A DNA stretch of 64,000 nucleotides from JBDTVS01 sp040007095. Its GTDB lineage: Bacteria; Acidobacteriota; Vicinamibacteria; Vicinamibacterales; CAVVIG01. This document shows positions 55,020 through 64,000 of the stretch, piece after piece. The notes under the pieces are model-generated. The model was not told where the DNA came from and ran no database searches. It worked only from the letters and a program-made list of their open reading frames with translations. The position numbers and the translations under genes were made by a program. Where the stretch lies: NCBI GenBank assembly GCA_040007095.1, contig JBDTVS010000185.1, forward strand, positions 1 to 64,000, read 5' to 3'. Every line of letters starts with the position of its first letter. Positions within the stretch are counted from its first letter, which is position 1.

Positions 55020-55394
55020 ATGAAAACAGCTGTCTCCAGTCCGGGCGCGCCCAGGGCGGTCGGCCCGTACTCTCAGGCCATTCGGGCCGGCGAATTATTG
55101 TTCGTGGCCGGTCAGATTCCGCTCGATCCGAACGGCCAGATGGTCGTCGGGGCCGTCGACGTTCAGGCCCAGCGTGTTCTCGACAATATCGGCGCGATTC
55201 TCCAGGCCGCCGGCCTCTCCTTCTCCGACGTCGTGCGCACAACGGTCTACCTCGCGGACCTGAACGACATGCCTGCGATGAACCACGTCTACGGCACCTA
55301 CTTCTCGGAGCCGTACCCAGCCCGCGCGACCGTACAAGTCGCGCGTCTGCCTAGAGATGTGCGGATTGAAATCGAGGCAATCGCCGCTTACTGA
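55020..55394 (+). CDS. ridA: RidA-type enamine/imine deaminase
   Basis: 124 residues. The start is MKTAVSSPGAPRAVGPYSQA and the family motifs are GELLFVAGQIPLDPNGQMV and PARATVQVARLPRDVRIEIEAIA, with the catalytic Arg in the last. It removes reactive 2-aminoacrylate and related imines made by PLP enzymes. It is convergent with the RelA/SpoT gene (5-base gap). Confidence 0.92.
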   Translation: MKTAVSSPGAPRAVGPYSQAIRAGELLFVAGQIPLDPNGQMVVGAVDVQAQRVLDNIGAILQAAGLSFSDVVRTTVYLADLNDMPAMNHVYGTYFSEPYPARATVQVARLPRDVRIEIEAIAAY

Positions 55395-55399
55395 CGTCG

Positions 55400-57556
55400 C
55401 TATCGGGCGGCGCGCTCCACGTCCAGTACGCCGTCAACCGCGCGCAGCGACTTGATGACCTTCTCGAGGTGTTTGAGGTCGCTGATCTCGACCGTCATGT
55501 CGATCCGCGCCCGACGGTCTTCATCGGTGTGCGCTTCCATGTTCTTGATGTTGGTGTTGATGTCCGCCACCCTGGCGCTGACCGCCGCCAGCAGTCCCTT
55601 CCGATCTTCGACCTCCATCGTCAGCTTCACGGTGTAGCGGGATCCCTCGGTTCCTTTGTCCCATTCGACATCGATGCGGCGCTCGGGATCGTAGAGCAGA
55701 TTGACCACGTTGGGACACGCGGTGGCGTGGACCGATACCCCCCTGCCCCGCGTGATGTAGCCCACGATTTTCTCGCCGCGGATCGGGTTGCAGCAGCGCG
55801 CCCGGATCACCAGCAAGTCGTCGAAACCCCGCACCTTGATCTTCTCCTCGCCGGTGCCGAGCACACGCTTGACCGCCGCCGCGACCAACCCCTGGGCGGC
55901 CTTCTCGCGCAGGTGTTCATCCGGGGATAGTCGCGCGAGCACCTGCTTGGAAGAGACCTTGCCGTAGCCGATCGCCGCGAACAGTTCTTCGACCTTCTGC
56001 ACGTCGAATTCGCGAAGCACCTTCCCGATGTTCTCGCCTTCGAGCAAGGTGCGGGGGTTGAGGTCGTACTTCCTGGCGTCTTTTTCGAACACCTTCCGCC
56101 CGAGATCAATCGCGCGGACGCGCTCCTCCCGCCGAATCAGGTATTTGATCTCGTAGCGCGCGTGCGAGGTGACGACCGAGTTCAGCCAGTCTCGGCTCGG
56201 CTTGTGGCCGGCCTGGGTGATGATCTCGACAATGTCGCCGTTCTTGAGGTGCGTTCGAAGCGGGACCATCTTGCCGTTGATGCGCGCGCCCACGCATCGA
56301 TGACCGACATCCGTGTGAATCGAGTAGGCGAAGTCGATCGGCGTGGCGCCGCGAGGAAACGCCTTCACCTGCCCTTTGGGCGTGAACGTGTAGACCTCTT
56401 CGGCGTACAGCTCCACCTTCAGGTTCTGGATGAACTCCTGCGGGTCGCGAACTTCCTGCTGCGACTCGATCAGTTGGCGCATCCAGCCGAAGTAGCGGTC
56501 GTCGCGCTGCTCGCCGACGCGCCCTTCCTTGTACTTCCAGTGCGCGGCGACCCCTTCCTCCGCCATCCGGTGCATCTCCATCGTCCGGATCTGCACTTCA
56601 AACGGGGCGCCCGATTCGCTGATCACTGACGTATGGAGCGATTGGTAGCCGTTCGGGCGCGGCATCGCGATGAAATCCTTGATGCGGCCCGGGACCGGCG
56701 ACCAGGTTTGGTGGATGATGCCCAGCACGCCGTAGCAATCCTGGATGCTCTCGGTGATGATCCTGAGCGCGATGAAGTCGTACACTTGGTCCAGTTCGAT
56801 CTTCTGCCGCTTCACCTTCTGGTGGATGCTGTAGAGGCGCTTGATGCGGCCTTCGATCGCCAGAGTGGGAACCTGCGCCTCCGCGAGCTTCGCCGAAATC
56901 GTGACCTTCAACCGCTCGATCTGCCCTTCGCTGGCCCGCCGTTTCGCATCCACCTTGACGCGCAGCGATTCGTAGTTTTCGGGCTCGATGTAGCGGAACG
57001 ACAGCTCCTCGAGCTCGTTCTTCACCTTGCTCATACCGAGGCGGTTGGCGATTGGCGCGTAGATGTCGCGCGTCTCCTGGGCGACCTTGATACGGCGCTC
57101 CTCCGGCAAGTGATTGAGGGTCCGCATGTTGTGGAGGCGGTCCGCCAGCTTGACGACGATCACCCGGATGTCGTCGACCATGGCGAGGAGCATTTTGCGG
57201 AAGTTCTCGGCCTGTCGCTCTTCGCTCGAGGAGAAGGGAATGGCGCTGATTTTTGTCACGCCTTCGACGACATGGGCCACGGCCGGGCCGAACAGTTCTT
57301 CGATGCGGTTGATGGTGGTCAGCGTGTCCTCGACGACATCGTGGAGCAGGCCGGCGGCAATCGCCACCGCGTCGAGCCTCATATCGGCGAGGATGTTGGC
57401 CACGGCGAGGGGGTGAATCAAGTACGGCTCGCCGGAGTGGCGCACCTGTCCACGGTGCTCGAACGCCGAGAACACGTAGGCCCGCCTCAGCAGTTCGACA
57501 TCGGCCTCCGGCGCATACCCTCGGACTTTTTCGAGGAGATCCTCGAAGCGAATCAT
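55400..57556 (-). CDS. spoT: bifunctional (p)ppGpp synthetase/hydrolase
   Basis: 718 residues with the order HD hydrolase (residues 30-190, motif GLLHDVVEDT), synthetase (240-380, NGYQSLHTSV), TGS (about 395-455, VYTFTPKGQVKAFPRGATPI), helical/zinc-finger-like region, and ACT (about 640-715, TVKLTMEVEDRKGLLAAVSA). Both catalytic parts are intact, so it should make and break (p)ppGpp, as Rel/SpoT does. It is the only RSH enzyme in the window. A DksA/TraR-type protein gene is nearby. Convergent with ridA. Confidence 0.93.
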   Translation of the reverse strand: MIRFEDLLEKVRGYAPEADVELLRRAYVFSAFEHRGQVRHSGEPYLIHPLAVANILADMRLDAVAIAAGLLHDVVEDTLTTINRIEELFGPAVAHVVEGVTKISAIPFSSSEERQAENFRKMLLAMVDDIRVIVVKLADRLHNMRTLNHLPEERRIKVAQETRDIYAPIANRLGMSKVKNELEELSFRYIEPENYESLRVKVDAKRRASEGQIERLKVTISAKLAEAQVPTLAIEGRIKRLYSIHQKVKRQKIELDQVYDFIALRIITESIQDCYGVLGIIHQTWSPVPGRIKDFIAMPRPNGYQSLHTSVISESGAPFEVQIRTMEMHRMAEEGVAAHWKYKEGRVGEQRDDRYFGWMRQLIESQQEVRDPQEFIQNLKVELYAEEVYTFTPKGQVKAFPRGATPIDFAYSIHTDVGHRCVGARINGKMVPLRTHLKNGDIVEIITQAGHKPSRDWLNSVVTSHARYEIKYLIRREERVRAIDLGRKVFEKDARKYDLNPRTLLEGENIGKVLREFDVQKVEELFAAIGYGKVSSKQVLARLSPDEHLREKAAQGLVAAAVKRVLGTGEEKIKVRGFDDLLVIRARCCNPIRGEKIVGYITRGRGVSVHATACPNVVNLLYDPERRIDVEWDKGTEGSRYTVKLTMEVEDRKGLLAAVSARVADINTNIKNMEAHTDEDRRARIDMTVEISDLKHLEKVIKSLRAVDGVLDVERAAR

Positions 57557-57787
57557 CGGACCAGGTGTCTAACAGATTGTCGGACGGGGAAGTGGGTCAT
57601 GGCTGCCCTCATGATAGGGAGTGCGTGGCCTGCGGGCAAGGGCGGCGAATACCAATCCTTGACTTGCCTTTTTTGGGTTCACTATACTTGCCGGGTTTCG
57701 GCCACGGCAATTCTCCCGCCCGAACGAGCAACCCTGACGGTGGGTTCCGGTACGAGCTCACGGCGTCATTTCGCGAAGGAACGACAC

Positions 57788-58774
57788 ATGCCGAATCACG
57801 GGCACTCACGGGACGTCCTGCGGCTGTCGCCGCGCGCGTCGCTCACAGTCGTGGCGATGGCGGTTCTAGTCACGGTTGGCTGCAGCAAGATGGGCCAATT
57901 GACAGCCATGAAGAACTTCAAGGAGGCGAACGCCTCCTACGGCCAGCAGGACTACAAGAAAGCGGCCGAGCTCTACGAGGCCACGGTCAAGGCGGACCCT
58001 AACCTGAACTACGCGTATTTCTATCTCGGCAATAGCTACGACAATCTCTATAAACCAAGCAAGAAGGGCGAGCAGGCCAACGACGCGCTTCTCGAAAGCG
58101 CCGTCAAGAATTATCAGACGGCGGCAGAGAAGCTCGCGACCGGAGCCACGAAAGCCGAGAAGGATCTGGCCCGGCTTTCCCTGAAGTATCTGGTCGCGTC
58201 CTACGGGGCCGACAAGCTGAACGACCCGGCGCGTGCCGAACCTGTCGTCCAGCGTATGATTCAGCTCGACCCGGGCGAGCCGGAGAACTACTTCGCCCTG
58301 GCCAAGATCTACGAGGACGCCGGGGCGTACGAAAACGCCGAAGATATCCTGGTGAAAGCGAAACAGGCCAAGCCGAGCGATCCGGCCGTCTACAAGACGC
58401 TGGCCGGCTACTACAACCGCCAGGGTCAATTCGAAAAGACCATCAAGGAGCTCGAGGATGCGGCCGCCTCGGACCCCAAGAGCCCGGAAGCGCGGTATAC
58501 CATCGCCGTGTTCTATTGGGACGCCGCGTTCCGTGACGCGCGCCTCTCCGAGACCCAGAAGAAGGACTACGTGCAGAAGGGCCTCGGTGAAGTCGAGAAG
58601 GCCCTCCAGATGAAGCCCGACTACATCGATGCCATCGTCTACAAGGGGCTGCTCCTCCGCCTCCAGGCGAACCTGGAGAAGGACGTCGCGAAACAGCAGG
58701 CACTGATCAAGGAAGCGACCGGGCTCAGCGAAAAGGCGAATGCCCTTCGGAAGCAAAAAGCTTCAGGAGCCTAG
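57788..58774 (+). CDS. TPR-repeat lipoprotein
   Basis: 328 residues from MPNHGHSRDVLRLSPRASL. The lipobox is LVTVGCSKMGQL (Cys near residue 33), so it is a lipoprotein. TPR repeats include YKKAAELYEATVKADPNLNY, EPVVQRMIQLDPGEPENYFA, and ENAEDILVKAKQAKPSDPAV. It should be an outer-membrane or periplasmic scaffold protein. The frame is open for 1155 bases upstream, but that part is antisense to relA/spoT. A strong terminator follows 58 bases after the stop. Confidence 0.85.
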   Translation: MPNHGHSRDVLRLSPRASLTVVAMAVLVTVGCSKMGQLTAMKNFKEANASYGQQDYKKAAELYEATVKADPNLNYAYFYLGNSYDNLYKPSKKGEQANDALLESAVKNYQTAAEKLATGATKAEKDLARLSLKYLVASYGADKLNDPARAEPVVQRMIQLDPGEPENYFALAKIYEDAGAYENAEDILVKAKQAKPSDPAVYKTLAGYYNRQGQFEKTIKELEDAAASDPKSPEARYTIAVFYWDAAFRDARLSETQKKDYVQKGLGEVEKALQMKPDYIDAIVYKGLLLRLQANLEKDVAKQQALIKEATGLSEKANALRKQKASGA

Positions 58775-58832
58775 CAGCGAGACGGACCTGGTTGCGCAGC
58801 CGAGCGCCTTGTCGGCAAGTCGGATGTCAAAG

Positions 58833-58861
58833 AGGGCCGCCGTATATTCGGCGGCCCTTTT
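58833..58861 (+). terminator. rho-independent terminator
   Basis: AGGGCCGCCG and CGGCGGCCCT form a perfect 10-bp GC-rich stem with loop TATATT, followed by TTTT. It lies between the TPR lipoprotein gene and the DUF2520 gene and should end the lipoprotein transcript. The DUF2520 start at 58876 is only 14 bases later, so its promoter is upstream of or within this sequence. Confidence 0.9.
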
Positions 58862-58875
58862 GTCATTGGGGCCAC

Positions 58876-59532
58876 ATGTTCGAGAGCGTCCGCGTTGTCG
58901 GTAAGGGTCGAGTCGGCTCGGCGGTTGCCGCCAGACTCGAGCAGCGAGGCCTCACGCTGAGGTTGGACGGCGCGGATCTCGTCTTGTTGTGCGTGCCAGA
59001 TACGGCAATCTCAGCAGTCGCCGCGGGCATCCCGCTTGGGCCGTGGATCGCGCACGTGAGCGGTGCGACACCCCTCGAATCGCTCGATCCGCACGCCCGC
59101 CGATTCGGCGTCCACCCGCTGCAGACGTTTACGCGCGATCGCGGAGCCGAACAGCTCGACGGGGCCTGGGCGGCGGTGACGGCCGCGAGCGATGAAGCGC
59201 GTGTGCGGGGCCGTTGGCTGGCGGAGATCCTGGGTCTGTTTCCCTTTGAGCTGCGCGATGACGCGCGGGGCCTGTATCACGCTGGCGCGGTGATCGCGTC
59301 GAACTATCTCGTCACGCTGCATCACGCCGCGTCGCGATTGTTGCAAATGGCTGGAGCTCCGCCGGAGGCGCTGGTTCCGTTGATGCGTCGAACCATTGAC
59401 AACGGATTTCAGCTGACTGGACCCATCGCCCGCGGCGACCATTCGACCGTCGACGCGCATCTGACGGAACTTCGCGCCCACGCGCCCGACCTGGAAGCGG
59501 TGTATCGGGCGCTCGCCGCCATCACAGGCTGA
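58876..59532 (+). CDS. panG: DUF2520 protein, probable PanG-type ketopantoate reductase
   Basis: 218 residues. The Rossmann start is MFESVRVVGKGRVGSAVAAR (GxGxxG) with VLLCVPDTAISAVAAGIP, and the C-terminal DUF2520 part has HAGAVIASNYLVTLHHAASR. PanG, a ketopantoate reductase described from Francisella, is a member of this family. It stands at the head of panC and panB, and no panE is in the window, so it is the likely missing step (ketopantoate to pantoate). That assignment is inference from family and neighbours. Its stop overlaps the panC start (TGATG). Confidence 0.72.
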   Translation: MFESVRVVGKGRVGSAVAARLEQRGLTLRLDGADLVLLCVPDTAISAVAAGIPLGPWIAHVSGATPLESLDPHARRFGVHPLQTFTRDRGAEQLDGAWAAVTAASDEARVRGRWLAEILGLFPFELRDDARGLYHAGAVIASNYLVTLHHAASRLLQMAGAPPEALVPLMRRTIDNGFQLTGPIARGDHSTVDAHLTELRAHAPDLEAVYRALAAITG

Positions 59533-60329
59533 TGCAGATCGTCCGCACGATTGCCGACGTCCGCCGACTGCTCCGTCCGCTCCGCGGCGGACGGACGATC
59601 GCACTGGTGCCGACCATGGGAGCCTTCCATGACGGCCACGCGGCCCTGTTTCGAACCGCGGCCGCGGCCTCTGACTACGTCGTCGCCAGCCTGTTCGTCA
59701 ATCCGACACAGTTCGGCAGTCCCGCGGATCTGGCCGCGTATCCGCGCAACGAGCCACGCGATGCCCGGATCGCCGAGGAATCGGGCGTCGATCTTCTGTT
59801 CGCGCCCGCCGTCGACGAGATGTTCCACCCGGACCACGCGACGTGGATCGCGATCGAAGGGGCGGCTCAAGGCCTGGAGGACGAGTTTCGCCCCAATCAC
59901 TTCAGGGGTGTCGCCACGGTGTGCCTCAAGCTTTTCACCATCGTCCACCCGCACCTGGCGTTCTTCGGACAGAAGGACGCGCAGCAGGTCGCGGTGATCA
60001 AACAGCTGACACGCGATCTCAATCTCGATCTGGAAATCCGCGTCGAGCCGACGGTGCGAGACGCTGATGGCCTGGCGCTGTCGTCGCGCAACGTCCGCTT
60101 GTCCGCTGAGGAACGGCAACGTGCGCTCTCGATTCCGCGGGCGCTTCACGCAGGGCACGCGGCCTATCTTGCCGGCGGTGACGCGGTGGCCGCAGCGCGG
60201 GCGATGTTGGTCGGGCTCGAGGCGGAGTACGTGGCGATCGCCAATTTCGATGGGCAACCGACCCTGGCCATTGCAGCCCGTGTGGGCGCCACCCGTCTCA
60301 TCGACAATATTCCCCTTGGCGGACGATAA
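59532..60329 (+). CDS. panC: pantothenate synthetase
   Basis: 265 residues. The class I nucleotidyltransferase motifs are VPTMGAFHDGHAALFRTAA (HIGH region), VNPTQFGSPADLAAYPR, and DADGLALSSRNVRLS. The KMSKS-like region is in GLALSSRNVRLSAEERQRA. It joins pantoate and beta-alanine. The start overlaps the upstream gene stop. A 79-base gap separates it from panB. Confidence 0.93.
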   Translation: MQIVRTIADVRRLLRPLRGGRTIALVPTMGAFHDGHAALFRTAAAASDYVVASLFVNPTQFGSPADLAAYPRNEPRDARIAEESGVDLLFAPAVDEMFHPDHATWIAIEGAAQGLEDEFRPNHFRGVATVCLKLFTIVHPHLAFFGQKDAQQVAVIKQLTRDLNLDLEIRVEPTVRDADGLALSSRNVRLSAEERQRALSIPRALHAGHAAYLAGGDAVAAARAMLVGLEAEYVAIANFDGQPTLAIAARVGATRLIDNIPLGGR

Positions 60330-60408
60330 TCGATCGAGCGCGGTATCGGCTTGGGCGAGGCCACGCGAGCGGCCCCCGGTTCGTGCAGGCTATACACCCG
60401 GACGAAGT

Positions 60409-61311
60409 ATGACTTCCGACACCAAGTTGTCCACCAAGATGTCACTGCCCTCGCTTGCGGCGATGAAGCAGCGCGGTGAAAAGATCGCCGTGGTCACAGC
60501 CTATGACGCGCCGAGTGCCAGGCTGGCCGAAGTCGCCGGGGTCGACATCATCCTGGTCGGCGACTCCGCGGCGACGGCGATGCTCGGTCACGATTCGACG
60601 GTGACCGTTACCGTCGACGAAATGCTCATGCTGACGCGAGCGGTCACGCGCGGCGCGTCACGGCCGTTGATTGTCGCGGACATGCCATTCGGGTCGTACC
60701 AGGTTTCAGACGAGGGCGCCCTTGAAAACGCGCTCCGCTTCTTGAAGGAAGCCGGCGCCGATGCGGTCAAGGTGGAGGGCGCGAAGGGCACGCTTTCGCG
60801 AGTCGCCGCCCTTGTGGATGGCGGCATTCCCGTCGTTGGCCATATCGGGTTGACGCCGCAGTCCGCCACGATGCTCGGCGGTTACAAGGCTCAAGGGCGG
60901 ACAGCCGTCCAGGCCCGGGATCTGCACGCCGACGCCATCGCCCTTCAGTCGGCGGGCTGCTTCGCCCTGGTCCTGGAAGCGATTCCGCCCCCCGTAGCCG
61001 CGTACATCACCGGTGCACTTCGCATTCCGACAATCGGAATCGGGAGCGGTCTGCCCTGCGACGGTCAGGTGCTGGTCTGGCACGACCTTCTCGGGCTGAC
61101 ATCGGGCCATGTGCCGCGCTTCGTCAAGCAGTACGCGGACGTAGCCGGTGTCACTCGAGCCGCGCTGACCGCCTACGTATCGGATGTCCGCGCGTCCCGA
61201 TTCCCTGAAACGCAGCACACGTACTCAATGTCCCACGACGAGGTCGTGCGCTTCGAAGCCGACGTGGCCGCAAGCGCTGCAAATACCATAAGACGCCGCG
61301 CCGGCGAATAG
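60409..61311 (+). CDS. panB: ketopantoate hydroxymethyltransferase
   Basis: 300 residues. The family motifs are IAVVTAYDAPSARLAEVAGV, ILVGDSAATAMLGHDSTVTV, and KVEGAKGTLSRVAALVDGGI, then VVGHIGLTPQSATMLGGYKA. It makes ketopantoate from ketoisovalerate and methylene-tetrahydrofolate. The catalytic metal-binding Asp lies in VGDSA and the acid Glu in VEGAK. An N-terminal 10-residue extension precedes the family start. The gene ends the pantothenate operon; panD is not in the window. Confidence 0.93.
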   Translation: MTSDTKLSTKMSLPSLAAMKQRGEKIAVVTAYDAPSARLAEVAGVDIILVGDSAATAMLGHDSTVTVTVDEMLMLTRAVTRGASRPLIVADMPFGSYQVSDEGALENALRFLKEAGADAVKVEGAKGTLSRVAALVDGGIPVVGHIGLTPQSATMLGGYKAQGRTAVQARDLHADAIALQSAGCFALVLEAIPPPVAAYITGALRIPTIGIGSGLPCDGQVLVWHDLLGLTSGHVPRFVKQYADVAGVTRAALTAYVSDVRASRFPETQHTYSMSHDEVVRFEADVAASAANTIRRRAGE

Positions 61312-61757
61312 AGCGCGGCACCTCGAATCGGCCCGCCGCTGCGAAATCTCGTCGCGACAGAGCTGGCCCCGGCACGACATCCTGGCTATCGGCATTGTTC
61401 AGCGCTCGATATTGCCGATCCGCTCGCGTTTCGCGCCTCGCCATCCGGGCGTCGCGTTCCTGCTTCAACCCAGCGAATGATTCGTTCGTAAGACGAGCGC
61501 GCCGCACGGTGCCGCGGCCAGCGTATCCCGGCCGCGGTGTCATCGCATGCGCACGAAATGGTCCATGTTCGTTTTGGGTTCGCCGACGCTCTCGTCTGCG
61601 CGACGCTTGTGACCGACAAAAATGTCTTGGTGCACGTCCGGTCAATTGGATCTCAGACTCGGATCATCTGGCTTTTTGTGCCAGCGTCGTTACACCCTCA
61701 CGCTAGAATAGTTGGAAATTTGGTCCGGGAATCGCTGATTCTTTGCAGGAGATTGAA
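61312..61757. other. intergenic leader of the TonB receptor gene
   Basis: No coding frame recognised. The last 60 bases contain TAGAAT at 61704-61709, a possible -10 hexamer, with no clear -35, and a good ribosome binding site AGGAGA at 61747-61752. No terminator hairpin was found after panB. Confidence 0.4.
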
Positions 61758-64000
61758 ATGAATCGCACGAGAACATCGCGGTGGCTGTTCGCGATGGTGT
61801 CGGCACTGGCCCTGATCGTCGTTGCGCGGCCTGCGTGGGCCCAAAACGTCACCACCGGTATCCTCAGCGGCGTCGTCGCCGATCAGCAGGGCGCCGTATT
61901 GCCCGGAGTGACCGTCACCGCGAATCACGAGCCCACCGGCACGAAGTACGAAGGCATCACTGCCGCCGACGGTCGTTATCAGTTGCCCAACGTCCGGGTC
62001 GGCCCTTACACGGTGACCGCAACTCTCGGTGGTTTCCGAGACAAGACCGAATCGAGCGTCACTGTCGCGCTCGGCGAGGATCGCGCCGTGGACTTCAAGC
62101 TCTCGCTCGCGACGGTGACCGAAACCGTCACGGTCGTTGCCTCGGCGCCGATCATCGACACAGCGCGTGCGGGAACAGCAGCGAACATCTCGAAAGACGC
62201 GATCGAAAACCTGCCGACGATTCAGCGAGGCATTTTCGATTTCGCGCGCACGTCGTCATTCGTCAACGCCAGTCCGGACTCGGCCGGCAGCGACACTTCG
62301 ATTTCCATCGCTGGACGCAACAACCGCTACAACAACATGCAGATCGACGGGGCCGTCAACAACGACGTCTTCGGAATTCCCTCCGCCGGCGTTCCGGGAG
62401 GGCAGACCGGTAGTCAGCCGATCAGTCTCGACGCGATTCAGGAGGTACAGATCGTCGTCGCACCATACGACGTCCGACAGGGAGGATTCTCGGGCGGAGC
62501 AGTCAACGCCGTCACCAAGAGCGGCACCAACACGTTCGGCGGGACAGGCTACTGGTTTGGCCGGAACGAGGGGCTGATCGGGCAGATACCTGGGATTGCC
62601 ACGCCGGGCACGCCGAGTCCTGCCGACACCAAGATTGGTGCCTTCAAGGATCAACAGGGCGGTTTCAGCTTCGGCGGGCCGGTCGCACGGAACAAGGCGT
62701 TTTTCTTCGGCAACCTCGATCTCGCCCGCAAATCGACGCCGGTAGGTTTCTCGGCAGACGGCTCGTCAGGCCAGACGTGGGGTGGTCTCAATGCCGGGGG
62801 TGTCCCCGCCCATCTGGCGGACATCCAGCAGGTGGTAACAATCTCCAAGAGCCTCTACGGCTACGATCCTGGTCCGCTTGGCGAGGTAACGACACCGACC
62901 AACAGCAACAAGATCTTCGTGCGCGGCGACTTCAACCTCTCTCGCAGGAATCTACTGACGGCGCGCGTCAACTACGTTAGCAGCAGCCGACAACTCACCA
63001 GCTCCGGTGTGCCGTCGACACTCAACTATGCGTTTCCGAACAACTACTACACCGCGGAAGAAACGGTCCTGTCGCCGGTCGTGCAGTTGAACACGACCTT
63101 CACGCACGCCTACAACGAGTTCCGCTTCACATATACGCGCGATCGCTTTGGCCGGAATAACCCCGGCCTTCAGTTGTTTCCGTACGTGCGCGTCGATTTT
63201 CCGGATGGTCTGAACGTCCGCCTGGGTACGGAGAACTCGTCGCACGCCAACAAGCTGAACCAGGATATCGTCGAGCTGACCGATGACGTCACGTGGGTGA
63301 AGGGCAAGCACACGATTACCCTCGGTACGCACAACGAGCTGTTTCACTTCTGGAATCTATTCATCCAGAACCTGTACGGACAGTGGGAATTTTTCAGCAT
63401 CCAGAATTTCCAAGCGGGACTCGGACAATTCTACAGCCACGGATTCTCGAACACAGCCGACCCGCAGCAACCGGCCGAGTTCGGCGTGCAGCAGCTCGGA
63501 GGCTACATCGGCGACCAATGGCGCGTGCGGTCCAACGTCACGCTCACTTACGGCGTTCGCCTCGACGTCCCGCGCTTCCCCGATACGCCGCACGCGAATC
63601 CTCTGACGGTGACTGATTTCGGGCTCAGAACCGACGCCGTGCCCACGCCCAAGATGTGGTCGCCACGCATCGGCTTCAACTGGGATCTGAGCCAAGGCGC
63701 GACCAGCAAGTCACAGATTAGAGGAGGCATCGGATACTTCACCGGTCGGACGCCGTACGTGTGGCTGTCGAACCAGTACGGCAATACCGGCGTCGACTTC
63801 ACGACGATCTCGACGAGTGTCGCCGCGGGAAACAGCATTCCGTTCGTCGCGGACCCGAACGCGCAGCCCTTGACCGTGACGGGCGCGGCGGCAGGGCGTC
63901 AAAGCGTCAACCTCATCGATCCCGATTACAAGTACCCCTCAGTCGTGCGGGGAAACATCGCCTACGATCGCGACCTGGGATTCTGGGGCCTCGTCGGAAC
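61758..64000 (+). CDS. TonB-dependent receptor with carboxypeptidase-regulatory-like domain (partial)
   Basis: About 747 codons to the window end, no stop. The signal peptide MNRTRTSRWLFAMVSALALI ends near AWAQ. Residues about 32-112 are a CarboxypepD-reg-like beta-sandwich (GVVADQQGAVLPGVTVTANH, AADGRYQLPNVRVGPYTVTA). A plug domain follows (IAGRNNRYNNMQIDGAVNND, QGGFSGGAVNAVTKSGTNTF) and then a beta-barrel. This is the Oar-like TonB-dependent receptor type, which is highly expanded in acidobacteria and imports large ligands, often peptides or glycans. The ATG has AGGAGA 5 bases upstream. The 3' end is outside the window. Confidence 0.9.
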   Translation, partial: MNRTRTSRWLFAMVSALALIVVARPAWAQNVTTGILSGVVADQQGAVLPGVTVTANHEPTGTKYEGITAADGRYQLPNVRVGPYTVTATLGGFRDKTESSVTVALGEDRAVDFKLSLATVTETVTVVASAPIIDTARAGTAANISKDAIENLPTIQRGIFDFARTSSFVNASPDSAGSDTSISIAGRNNRYNNMQIDGAVNNDVFGIPSAGVPGGQTGSQPISLDAIQEVQIVVAPYDVRQGGFSGGAVNAVTKSGTNTFGGTGYWFGRNEGLIGQIPGIATPGTPSPADTKIGAFKDQQGGFSFGGPVARNKAFFFGNLDLARKSTPVGFSADGSSGQTWGGLNAGGVPAHLADIQQVVTISKSLYGYDPGPLGEVTTPTNSNKIFVRGDFNLSRRNLLTARVNYVSSSRQLTSSGVPSTLNYAFPNNYYTAEETVLSPVVQLNTTFTHAYNEFRFTYTRDRFGRNNPGLQLFPYVRVDFPDGLNVRLGTENSSHANKLNQDIVELTDDVTWVKGKHTITLGTHNELFHFWNLFIQNLYGQWEFFSIQNFQAGLGQFYSHGFSNTADPQQPAEFGVQQLGGYIGDQWRVRSNVTLTYGVRLDVPRFPDTPHANPLTVTDFGLRTDAVPTPKMWSPRIGFNWDLSQGATSKSQIRGGIGYFTGRTPYVWLSNQYGNTGVDFTTISTSVAAGNSIPFVADPNAQPLTVTGAAAGRQSVNLIDPDYKYPSVVRGNIAYDRDLGFWGLVG

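Noticed and set aside
56633..57787. N-terminal extension of the TPR lipoprotein by about 385 residues
   Set aside because: The extra part is antisense to relA/spoT, and the lipoprotein signal begins at 57788.

Overview
The window is high-GC bacterial DNA. It probably comes from an acidobacterium of the Vicinamibacterales type. That placement is an inference from gene content: a TonB-dependent receptor with an N-terminal carboxypeptidase-regulatory-like domain, a paired DUF1592 cytochrome and DUF1552 protein behind an exported ankyrin protein, a RodZ-like HTH/GAF protein, many exported proteins, and short TAGTGTCC-ended palindromic elements. No 16S gene is present, so the taxonomy is not proven. 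No tRNA, rRNA or CRISPR array was recognised.

Layout. 1-2770 is a decayed mobile region with a transposase remnant and a type IV coupling-protein pseudogene that has lost its middle. 2777-7791 (minus) is a respiratory operon: small cytochrome c, Rieske protein, cytochrome b, nine-haem cytochrome c and a polytopic membrane protein. 7849-12300 is accessory DNA: a DUF433/DUF5615 toxin-antitoxin pair, unknown proteins, and an ATPase fragment abutting a membrane-protein fragment. 12337-20446 holds mixed small genes: NHL-repeat protein, GH75-like protein, HTH/GAF regulator, MocA-type nucleotidyltransferase, zinc-ribbon, acidic and cold-shock proteins, HAD phosphatase, DUF4399 protein, a degenerate ABC-ATPase-like protein with a membrane partner, and a methyltransferase. 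20511-23743 has erpA, a Fur-rubrerythrin fusion and a PHP phosphatase in one direction and fdhE in the other. 23940-29922 is the exported ankyrin/DUF1592/DUF1552 cluster. 29943-33807 (minus) encodes an MBL-fold hydrolase, an esterase and class I fumarase. 33949-40526 (plus) runs aspA, an exported methyltransferase, thiD, moaE, moaD, prfA, prmC and a HIT protein.

40848-44202 (minus) encodes a HAD hydrolase and two M16 peptidase-like subunits, one lacking the zinc motif. 44231-50238 is a housekeeping run: ileS, lspA, lgt, an RluA-type pseudouridine synthase and a Nudix hydrolase, mostly with overlapping ends. 50399-53429 (minus) holds lon and a DksA/TraR zinc-finger protein. 53975-58774 contains a Cys-rich protein, rpmB, ridA, a bifunctional RelA/SpoT enzyme (minus) and a TPR lipoprotein with a clear terminator. 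58876-61311 is a pantothenate operon whose first gene is a DUF2520 protein, likely a PanG-type ketopantoate reductase, followed by panC and panB. The window ends inside a TonB-dependent receptor.

Functional themes are quinol oxidation and cytochrome c electron transfer, iron/redox control (ErpA, Fur-rubrerythrin), molybdenum-cofactor parts (MoaD, MoaE, MocA-like, FdhE) with no molybdoenzyme in view, fumarate metabolism (fumarase and aspartase divergently placed), lipoprotein maturation, stress control (RelA/SpoT, Lon, DksA) and coenzyme A precursor synthesis. The most unusual items are the Fur-rubrerythrin fusion, the nine-haem cytochrome in a Rieske/cytochrome b operon, the ABC-like protein without a Walker A lysine, and the palindromic elements in convergent intergenic gaps.
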